In this document: one piece after another, positions 7,100 through 12,352 of the stretch | Layout: every line of letters begins with the position of its first letter | Numbering within the stretch: the stretch's first letter is position 1 | From: Bacteroidales bacterium | Lineage (GTDB): Bacteria > Bacteroidota > Bacteroidia > Bacteroidales > WCHB1-69 | Assembly: GCA_012518765.1 (NCBI GenBank) | Contig: JAAYRN010000307.1 | Span: 1 to 12,352, forward strand | Length of the DNA: 12,352 bases | Reading direction: 5' to 3' | The notes under the pieces: generated by a model | Seen by the model: the letters and a program-made list of their open reading frames with translations, nothing else | Databases searched by the model: none | What the model was told of the DNA's origin: nothing | Made by a program: the position numbers and the translations under genes

Positions 7100-7404
7100 T
7101 GGTTTGGTTTGTTGATTTTATCCTGTTTTATAAAAATGATAATGATTCTAAAATATCTACAATTCTGCAAGGGGGGAGTAGATAGGGGAACGATTATCGG
7201 TATAATAAAAGTTAAATTTTACCGACAAGTATTAATACGAAGACACTGTTTTATATTTATCGAAAATGTTCAATCGAAGTTATTCACATTTAATAAGTAA
7301 TAAATTTCTTTTCATCTATAACATCCCATGTTGTGATTTTTTTTTCAAATTCGTTTGTCTGTATGTTTGGCTGTGGATTATATAAAATGTTTTATCGGTA
7401 TGTG
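7100..7404. other. Non-coding stretch between convergent genes
   Basis: These 305 nt between arcC and the OmpA-type gene hold no credible gene. Short open frames here show no recognisable motif. Features visible are a G-rich patch around 7171-7188 (runs of six and four G), an imperfect 29-nt palindrome at 7197-7225 (TCGGTA...TACCGA) without a following T-run, and a hairpin plus T10 at 7317-7346. I see no tRNA, no known riboswitch and no clear terminator for the leftward operon. Confidence 0.6.
7317..7346 (+). terminator. Candidate intrinsic terminator downstream of arcC
   Basis: TATAACAT-CCC-ATGTTGTG can fold into an 8-bp stem (two G-T wobbles) with a 3-nt loop, followed one base later by ten T. 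It is oriented to end rightward transcripts. The stem is AU-rich and weak, and it lies about 220 nt after arcC, so the call is tentative. Confidence 0.4.
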
Positions 7405-9675
7405 TTAATTATTAAATACACATTTAAGGGTTAACTCTTTTGTTTTAGTGCTTGTTTTCAAGTGTATATGTAGTAGGGGGGAGGATGTATGACGAAAAAC
7501 CCTTTCGGTAAAACTAATTTTAATAAAAGTACTTGTGTTGGGAGCAAGTATGTTGTTTTCTGTTTGTAATTCTATTTGTTTGGAGTCGGTAAAAATACCT
7601 TCTATTTTTACGGTGTCTTTGTCTAAATTTTTAATTTGAATATATTTTACATAGTGTGTAATATCTGATGTGGGATAAAAATTTAAAACAGTATCGGGAT
7701 AGGCAAAAGCTATTTCATGATTTTTATATAGTGTATCTTCTTCATAACCTACGATTTGTATTCGGCGTTCTAAGGCTGCCGCCATGCTATAAATAGAGTT
7801 TCGTTTGTCGTTGGGATTGTCGCTTACGTATTCCTTAGCCATGGTTTTTCCTTTGGGAACATTGATGATATGTAATTGGTTTTTATTGCTTTTATTCATG
7901 TATGGAATAAAAACTCCGTGTTGGTATTCTTTCAAATAATTTCTTAAACTTTCAATGCGGCGTAGGGAAAGGTTTCTATTGTAAGCATCGGAAAATAAAG
8001 GGCTTGCAAATCCACTTACGGTAATATTTACCGATTTTCCATTTTCTAAGTCTTTTAAAAGAAGGGATGTGAATTTTTCCAATAAATCGTATCCTTTCAA
8101 TACATAGCTATTAAAAAAATCGTCAATTTGGGCAATGGCTTTTTCCTTTTCGCTTTCATCCAATCCCATGGCATATTCATTTCTATATAAATTTTGTAGT
8201 ACAACATACTCATCTAATGTTTGTTTGTAGTTTTTCTGAGTAGTTGTATCCATGGTTTTAGGATTGGGTTCATCGTTGTGGAAGTACAGATTTATGGGTA
8301 AAATTTCTGTCAATAAAAAGGGAATAGAAAGGGTGTCTTTGGCAAAAATGGTGTCTATCTGGTATTTTTTTTCTTTTTTTATCCATTCGTATGAAAATAT
8401 ATCGTTACAGCAGGTGGCATTTGTGATGCTGTAGGCTTCTTTTCGGTTTGAGCTAAAATATCCGTCGGTATCTACTTCGTTGATTGTAAAGTAAATATCA
8501 TTTGCTGGCGAATTGAATGGAAAGCCTAAATTTTCGGGATTTTGCCATGCACTCATAGCTCCTTTGGCTTTAAAAATATCGTAGCCTCCCAGTCCCTGAT
8601 GCCAATCGGAACTAAAGTAAAGGGTCTGAGTAGGAGGGTAGTAAAAAGGGGTAATTTCGTTACCGGGAGTGTTTATATTGCTTCCTAAGTTGATGGCTTC
8701 GCCAAATTGCCCTTTATGGATAATAACATACCAAATGTCCATTTCTCCCATGCCTCCCAGTCTGTCGGAAACAAAATATAAAATATCGGTATCTTCGTCA
8801 ATACGAACGATGTGTGGTTGTGTGTTGTTGTATTCTTTGACGTTGACAGGGGCAGGCAATTGCTTGGGTGTTTGCCATTTATGTTTTTTTAATTCAGAGA
8901 CCCAAATACTTGTTTTTTTATGGTTTTGGGTGCGACTGAAATATAATTTATCCTTGTTTTTATTGAAACAAAAATTGGCATTGTGGTATTTAGAGTTATT
9001 TATTTTTTTTGAAATAGGTTTGGGAGCTGAAAATCCACTTACTTCAAAATAAGACATATAAATCATAGAAAGGTAAAAGTTTTCAATTACCCTTACATTG
9101 TGATTGGTGGTAATGGGGTGTATAGCTGAATAGTAAATAGCTGTGTCGCTGAGTTGTATAGCGTTAAATTCGGAGTAGGGGGTATTTATTTTACTTTCCA
9201 ATTGTTCTATAAATACAGCTAAGGTATCGTTGATAATGTCTTTAGCTTTTAGGCAGGCTTCCATTTCAATGGATAGTCGTTTAGCATAGAGGGAGTTGTC
9301 TTTTAGTTGAAAGTTTTTATATTTCTTTAAAAGCTCAATAGCTTCTTCATACTTAGCTAAGTTTTTTTTGGTCAATGCCAATAAAAAATAATTTTCAGGA
9401 AATTCATTTTTTTTATCCAATCGTATGCTTTTTTCAAACATTTCTTCGGCTTCTACATACAGATAAGATAATCGTAAAGCATTGGAATATAATGAATAAA
9501 CATAGGTTTTTAAACTATCACTTTGTTTAATATATTCTTGGTAATAATAACAAGCTGCTTGATAATCTTTTTCTTGGGTAGCTGTAGCAGCCCAGTCCAA
9601 TAACTCATTGTTTTTCTGAGCTAAAGAAAAAAAAGGAAGTAGCAAAAACAAAATTAAAATATAATATTTGTTCAT
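7405..9675 (-). CDS. Secreted TPR-PD40-OmpA protein (PorE-like architecture)
   Basis: A 756-residue envelope protein. The ATG at 9675 starts a clean signal peptide (MNKYYILILFLLLPFFSLAQ); the frame extends to a TTG at 9702, which would overlap the previous gene. TPR-like helices fill about 21-150. PD40/TolB-like propeller strands are seen near 242-260, 297-315 (DILYFVSDRLGG), 350-368 (QTLYFSSDWHQGLGGYDIF) and 396-428, the last with a CCNDIF motif. An OmpA-like domain runs about 460-645: INLYFHNDEP, a helical insertion, SGFASPLFSDAYNRNLSLRR (554-573) and RRIQIV. Residues 650-756 form an extra beta-rich, Ig-like domain. The order recalls PorE of the type IX secretion system, but there is no lipobox cysteine and no carboxypeptidase-regulatory domain. 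It probably anchors an outer-membrane complex to peptidoglycan with the PorP-like protein encoded 11 nt upstream. Confidence 0.85.
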   Translation of the reverse strand: MNKYYILILFLLLPFFSLAQKNNELLDWAATATQEKDYQAACYYYQEYIKQSDSLKTYVYSLYSNALRLSYLYVEAEEMFEKSIRLDKKNEFPENYFLLALTKKNLAKYEEAIELLKKYKNFQLKDNSLYAKRLSIEMEACLKAKDIINDTLAVFIEQLESKINTPYSEFNAIQLSDTAIYYSAIHPITTNHNVRVIENFYLSMIYMSYFEVSGFSAPKPISKKINNSKYHNANFCFNKNKDKLYFSRTQNHKKTSIWVSELKKHKWQTPKQLPAPVNVKEYNNTQPHIVRIDEDTDILYFVSDRLGGMGEMDIWYVIIHKGQFGEAINLGSNINTPGNEITPFYYPPTQTLYFSSDWHQGLGGYDIFKAKGAMSAWQNPENLGFPFNSPANDIYFTINEVDTDGYFSSNRKEAYSITNATCCNDIFSYEWIKKEKKYQIDTIFAKDTLSIPFLLTEILPINLYFHNDEPNPKTMDTTTQKNYKQTLDEYVVLQNLYRNEYAMGLDESEKEKAIAQIDDFFNSYVLKGYDLLEKFTSLLLKDLENGKSVNITVSGFASPLFSDAYNRNLSLRRIESLRNYLKEYQHGVFIPYMNKSNKNQLHIINVPKGKTMAKEYVSDNPNDKRNSIYSMAAALERRIQIVGYEEDTLYKNHEIAFAYPDTVLNFYPTSDITHYVKYIQIKNLDKDTVKIEGIFTDSKQIELQTENNILAPNTSTFIKISFTERVFRHTSSPLLHIHLKTSTKTKELTLKCVFNN

Positions 9676-9686
9676 TTTTTTATTTA

Positions 9687-10724
9687 TTACCAAATAGGGC
9701 AAGGAACATCTTGCCGTTTAAATGTTTTTTTCTTTTTAAATACGTAGTACATACTTACTTCTATGCCTCCTTGTGCATCGCTGGCGGGGCTTAGTTTAGA
9801 TAGATTGAAGTCGTAGCTAAAATTAAATCGTAAACGCCTCAACTCATAACCTATCACCACGTATAAGGCATCTTTCCAACGGTAGTCAAAGCCTAATTCA
9901 AATTTTTGTAAATCCCCACTATTATCTATACCAATCACATAGCTATATAAACAGCCCAACATAATTTCATTGTATTTTCCTTGCTGACTAAAAAGTATAC
10001 TGGGAATAAGCATCATGGCGCTGTGAACACCAATGCCCGTTGTAAATTGTATATTGTACTTAATAGGCATGCGTATGCTTTTGTCTTTCAGTAGCGATTG
10101 ATAAGGTCTATTTAAATGGAAAGTGCTTATTCCCAATTGATAATAAAAGGATTCAAGGGGGTGGTAAAACCATTGGACACCAACTCCACAATCGGGAAAA
10201 ACAAATGAAGAGATAGGAAAAGTTTCACTTATAGGATTGTCGCTACGGTAGATATTGTCTTGAAATTGCTCATCGAAGGATAAAAATTGATAGTTGATGG
10301 ATCGATGTGCTACGCCTCCTGAAATACCTATCATAAGAAAATTATTGTTTTTGCGATTCAATGCGCGGGCGTAAGAAAACATGGCATTGGATTGCAAAGT
10401 GGTATATTTTGAACTTCCAGCACAATCGTAGTCAAACGTCATTCCAAAACCGAATATATCTTGATGCGATGCACGTTTGACTATAGGTAAGTCAAACCAT
10501 AATCCATTGGTTTGGTAGGCTTTAGTTACAGTATACCACTGTGAGCGGTTGTATATTCCTATGCGAGCTTCACCCTCAAAAAAACCTGCTGTAGCAGGGT
10601 TGATGGCTATGGGATTCATCCAAAATTGAGAGAAATGTATATCTTGTGCCGACAAGAGTCCGCATATAAAAAAAAACACGGCTGTAAAATGTGCTTTGAT
10701 AAAATGATATACTTTTATTCTCAT
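9687..10724 (-). CDS. PorP/SprF family type IX secretion outer-membrane protein
   Basis: A 345-residue predicted outer-membrane beta-barrel. Residues 1-27 are a signal peptide (MRIKVYHFIK, hydrophobic FTAVFFFICGLLSA). Right after it comes the family hallmark QDIHFSQFWMNPIAINPATAGF (start of mature protein, 28-48), corresponding to the QDPQFSQYY..NP..LNPA.AG motif of PorP/SprF. The rest alternates aromatic and polar residues as in barrel strands. I chose the ATG at 10724; an upstream TTG (10745) would add seven residues but is less likely. PorP and SprF act in type IX secretion and in surface display of particular cargo, such as the gliding adhesin SprB. It is followed after 11 nt by the PorE-like gene, a common pairing in Bacteroidota. 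No cargo adhesin is adjacent, so which substrate it serves is unknown. The transcript probably starts at the TAACTTTG motif upstream. Confidence 0.88.
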   Translation of the reverse strand: MRIKVYHFIKAHFTAVFFFICGLLSAQDIHFSQFWMNPIAINPATAGFFEGEARIGIYNRSQWYTVTKAYQTNGLWFDLPIVKRASHQDIFGFGMTFDYDCAGSSKYTTLQSNAMFSYARALNRKNNNFLMIGISGGVAHRSINYQFLSFDEQFQDNIYRSDNPISETFPISSFVFPDCGVGVQWFYHPLESFYYQLGISTFHLNRPYQSLLKDKSIRMPIKYNIQFTTGIGVHSAMMLIPSILFSQQGKYNEIMLGCLYSYVIGIDNSGDLQKFELGFDYRWKDALYVVIGYELRRLRFNFSYDFNLSKLSPASDAQGGIEVSMYYVFKKKKTFKRQDVPCPIW

Positions 10725-10758
10725 TGTTTTAGTAAAAAAAACCAATAATTTAGATTCA

Positions 10759-10766
10759 CAAAGTTA
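10759..10766 (-). promoter_or_regulatory. Bacteroidota-type -7 promoter element of porP-like operon
   Basis: On the minus strand it reads TAACTTTG, matching TAnnTTTG, 34 nt before the chosen ATG of the PorP/SprF gene. The -33 element is not obvious. It lies downstream of the ribosomal operon terminator, which supports an independent transcript for the PorP-like and OmpA-type genes. Confidence 0.55.
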
Positions 10767-10800
10767 CTAAAATTATTTCTATGTACGTTAATCTCTCATG

Positions 10801-10841
10801 AAAATAAAATAAAAAAGTCCTTTCGTTTTAGAAAGGACTTT
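10801..10841 (-). terminator. Intrinsic terminator of rpsF-rpsR-rplI operon
   Basis: A perfect 11-bp stem (AAAGTCCTTTC at 10814-10824 with GAAAGGACTTT at 10831-10841) encloses a 6-nt loop. Read on the minus strand it is followed by a T-rich tail (TTTTTTATTTTATTTT). It lies 27 nt after the rplI stop codon and is the strongest terminator in the window. Confidence 0.92.
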
Positions 10842-10867
10842 AACATATTGATATATAATTTAATATC

Positions 10868-11329
10868 TTATTCTTGTACTTCTTCTTTGATTACATTCAA
10901 GTTAAATTCAACACGTACGTCTTTGTGTAATGCTACATTAGCTTTGTATTGACCTAATTCTTTAATGTTTTCACCTTGAACGACTATTTTTTTACGGTCT
11001 AATTCAATATCAAATTGGTCTTTCAATGCTTCAGCTACGGCTATATTTGTTACTGAACCGTAAATCACACCTTCGTCGGTAGCTTTAACTACAATGTTTA
11101 CAGTTAAATCGGTTAAACGTTCTGCTATACTCATAGCATCGTTTTTTATTTTTTCCAATTTATGGCTACGTTGTTTTAGTTTTTCAGCTAATACTTTTTT
11201 ATTCGACTCGGTAGCGGGGATAGCAAATTTATTAGGGAATAAATAGTTGCGAGCGTATCCGTTTTTTACATTCACTATCTCGTCTGTAAACCCTAAATTA
11301 GTAACATCTTCTATTAGTATGATTTCCAT
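10868..11329 (-). CDS. rplI: 50S ribosomal protein bL9
   Basis: A 153-residue ribosomal protein of standard length. The N-terminal rRNA-binding domain contains the family signature around residues 13-32 (LG..DEIVNVKNGYARNYLFP). A long charged connecting helix spans about 41-75. The C-terminal domain (about 78-150) includes ATDEGVIYGSVTNIAVAEAL. bL9 binds 23S rRNA near the L1 stalk base and influences frame maintenance and spacing between ribosomes. It is the last gene of the rpsF-rpsR-rplI operon, 12 nt after rpsR, ahead of a strong terminator. Its ATG is preceded by a perfect AGGAGG with 8-nt spacing, unlike every other start site visible in this window. Confidence 0.98.
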   Translation of the reverse strand: MEIILIEDVTNLGFTDEIVNVKNGYARNYLFPNKFAIPATESNKKVLAEKLKQRSHKLEKIKNDAMSIAERLTDLTVNIVVKATDEGVIYGSVTNIAVAEALKDQFDIELDRKKIVVQGENIKELGQYKANVALHKDVRVEFNLNVIKEEVQE

Positions 11330-11337
11330 TTATTTAT

Positions 11338-11343
11338 CCTCCT
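11338..11343 (-). promoter_or_regulatory. Strong Shine-Dalgarno site of rplI
   Basis: The minus strand reads AGGAGG, 8 nt before the rplI ATG and overlapping the rpsR stop codon (TAG, 11342-11344). None of the other nine start codons whose upstream bases are in the window has a comparable sequence, as is usual in Bacteroidota, where ribosomes largely ignore Shine-Dalgarno sequences. The site may therefore be regulatory rather than routine. Confidence 0.8.
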
Positions 11344-11617
11344 ATTTTTCTTTTAAATTATCTGCTACATAAGGTAATATAGCTATGTGTCTTGCTCTTT
11401 TAATAGCTTGAGCTATTTTTTTCTGGTATTTTAGCGATGTTCCAGTCAAGCGACGTGGCAGTATTTTACCTTGATCATTAATAAAGCGAAGCAAATATTG
11501 TCCGTCTTTATAATCTATATATTTGATTCCATGTTTTTTGAAGCGGCAAAATTTTTTCTTTTTAACATCAACCGCTATGGGTGTTAAGTATCTAATATCT
11601 GTATTTTGTTTCGACAT
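11342..11617 (-). CDS. rpsR: 30S ribosomal protein bS18
   Basis: A 91-residue ribosomal protein. The conserved core KFCRFKKHGIKYIDYKD (22-38) and the signature KILPRRLTGTSLKYQKKI (51-68) followed by AIKRARHIAILPY (71-83) identify bS18. It forms a heterodimer with bS6 on the small-subunit platform. In the Bacteroidota ribosome bS18, bS6 and bS21 together form the pocket that holds the 3' end of 16S rRNA. The ATG is 6 nt after the rpsF stop and has no Shine-Dalgarno sequence. Its stop codon overlaps the AGGAGG of rplI. The single cysteine (C24) gives no sign of a zinc ribbon. Confidence 0.98.
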   Translation of the reverse strand: MSKQNTDIRYLTPIAVDVKKKKFCRFKKHGIKYIDYKDGQYLLRFINDQGKILPRRLTGTSLKYQKKIAQAIKRARHIAILPYVADNLKEK

Positions 11618-11623
11618 AGTCTT

Positions 11624-12001
11624 TTAGTTTAATTCGTTAATACTTGCTTTTTTTTCTTCTTCTGCAGCTTTTCTCTTGTTTTCACGTCTTCTTTCACTGT
11701 ATTGAATAGCGTGTTTGTCAAGTGCTACGGTTAAAAAACGAATAATTCTTTCGTCTCGTTTAAACTGAATTTCTAATTCTTTGATAAACGAACCTTCGGC
11801 TTTAAATTCAAATAATTGATAAAAACCCGATGATTTCTTGGCGATGGGGTAGGCTAATTTGCGCATGCCCCAGTTTTCTTGATGAATGAGCTCACAGCCA
11901 TTATCAAGTAAAATTTTCTCAAATTTGTTTACCGTTTCCTTCATCTGATCTTCAGATAAAACGGGAGTCATAATGAAAACGGTTTCGTACTGATTTAACA
12001 T
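11624..12001 (-). CDS. rpsF: 30S ribosomal protein bS6
   Basis: A 125-residue ribosomal protein. The N-terminus MLNQYETVFIMTPVLSEDQ, the middle NWGMRKLAYPIAKKSSGFY (43-61) and KRDERIIRFLTVALDKHAI (81-99) are the conserved ferredoxin-like core that binds bS18. The last 25 residues are a charged tail rich in Arg, Lys and Glu, as is common in this phylum. It is the first gene of the rpsF-rpsR-rplI operon, with a leader of roughly 45 nt after a good promoter. In several other phyla the bS6-bS18 complex represses its own operon through a leader hairpin; no such structure with a CCG bulge is evident here. The ATG is preceded by CAGAGAC, not a usable Shine-Dalgarno sequence. Confidence 0.98.
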   Translation of the reverse strand: MLNQYETVFIMTPVLSEDQMKETVNKFEKILLDNGCELIHQENWGMRKLAYPIAKKSSGFYQLFEFKAEGSFIKELEIQFKRDERIIRFLTVALDKHAIQYSERRRENKRKAAEEEKKASINELN

Positions 12002-12054
12002 GTCTCTGATAATGTTTTAGTTAAGATTTAATTAAAATTATTTTTTTAAGAACG

Positions 12055-12081
12055 CAAAGATATACATTTTTTATATACAAA
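12055..12081 (-). promoter_or_regulatory. Promoter of rpsF-rpsR-rplI operon
   Basis: On the minus strand a TTTG (12078-12081) is followed after 15 nt by TATCTTTG (12055-12062), close to the Bacteroidota -33/-7 consensus (TTTG and TAnnTTTG). The implied start of transcription lies about 45 nt before the rpsF ATG. It is the best two-part promoter match in the window, as expected for a highly expressed ribosomal operon. Confidence 0.7.
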
Positions 12082-12108
12082 ATACACTCTGATAACATTA
12101 ATATATAT

Positions 12109-12140
12109 AAAAAAAGAGAGGACACATATCGCATCCTCTC
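12109..12140 (-). terminator. Intrinsic terminator of hcp
   Basis: Read on the minus strand, a perfect 7-bp GC-containing stem (GAGAGGA at 12134-12140 with TCCTCTC at 12116-12122) encloses an 11-nt loop and is followed by seven T. It lies 28 nt after the hcp stop codon and separates hcp from the ribosomal operon. Confidence 0.85.
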
Positions 12141-12168
12141 CTCTAATAAACATGATAATTGGATTTTT

Positions 12169-12352
12169 TTATCCAATCATTTTTTTAAGATCTTCTTCTA
12201 CGGTCGTAATTCCACCTATACCAAAGCTTTCTACTAATATTTTAGCTACGTTTGGCGATAGGAATCCGGGTAGAGTAGGTCCTAAGTGAATATTTTTAAC
12301 TCCGAGATACAGGAGTGCTAATAGCACAAGAACTGCTTTTTGTTCGTACCAA
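12169..12352 (-). CDS. hcp: Hybrid cluster protein / hydroxylamine reductase, C-terminal end
   Basis: The last 60 residues of a gene entering from the right edge, ending in TAA at 12169-12171. The stretch WYEQKAVLVLLALLYLGVKN followed by IHLGPTLPGFLSPNVAKILV and ESFGIGGITTVEEDLKKMIG is the diagnostic C-terminus of Hcp (Prismane) proteins. The GPTLPxFLSPNV motif lies next to the hybrid iron-sulfur-oxygen cluster. Hcp reduces hydroxylamine to ammonia in vitro and is linked to nitric oxide detoxification and protein S-nitrosylation in anaerobes. The N-terminal domain with its cysteine-bound iron-sulfur cluster is outside the window, so the class (I-III) cannot be judged. A terminator follows directly, so it is not co-transcribed with rpsF. 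Confidence 0.93.
   Translation of the reverse strand, partial: WYEQKAVLVLLALLYLGVKNIHLGPTLPGFLSPNVAKILVESFGIGGITTVEEDLKKMIG

Noticed and set aside
7171..7188. G-runs as a G-quadruplex
   Set aside because: Only two runs of three or more G are present nearby, whereas an intramolecular quadruplex needs four.
12002..12054. Possible bS6-bS18 autoregulatory leader motif before rpsF
   Set aside because: The leader is nearly all A and T and shows no stem with the CCG bulge typical of that RNA motif.

Overview
The window looks like a chromosomal segment of an AT-rich, probably anaerobic member of the Bacteroidota, most likely Bacteroidales. Four things point there. A PorP/SprF-type outer-membrane protein is paired with a TPR/PD40/OmpA protein, a type IX secretion/gliding-type arrangement found only in this phylum. 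The ribosomal proteins and guanylate kinase are of Bacteroidota type. TAnnTTTG (-7) promoter motifs precede the operons, and Shine-Dalgarno sequences are almost absent. The C-terminus of a hybrid cluster protein at the right edge fits an anaerobic lifestyle. The species cannot be named from the sequence.

Left block (1-2921, minus strand): rfbB (dTDP-glucose 4,6-dehydratase), a secreted M23 peptidase with a C-terminal LysM, and a secreted FG-GAP/VCBS-repeat protein that runs off the left edge. They are spaced 15 and 4 nt apart and look like one envelope-related operon.

Centre block (3007-7346, plus strand): a divergent promoter drives gmk, a class I/II aminotransferase and a sensor histidine kinase that has no periplasmic domain and no adjacent response regulator. 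A carbamate kinase gene with its own promoter motif follows. A 305-nt non-coding stretch with a weak candidate terminator then separates it from the convergent block.

Right block (7405-10841, minus strand): a PorP/SprF-like protein and a 756-residue TPR-PD40-OmpA protein with an extra C-terminal domain, 11 nt apart, behind a TAACTTTG promoter motif.

Far right (10801-12352, minus strand): the rpsF-rpsR-rplI operon (bS6, bS18, bL9) with a clear promoter and a strong intrinsic terminator, then the 3' end of hcp with its own terminator.

Most of the window is ordinary housekeeping and envelope content, and I see no defence island, CRISPR array, transposon or RNA gene. The most interesting signal is a perfect AGGAGG Shine-Dalgarno sequence before rplI, the only one among ten start sites checked. 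It lies directly behind the genes for bS6 and bS18, which help hide the anti-Shine-Dalgarno sequence in Bacteroidota ribosomes.
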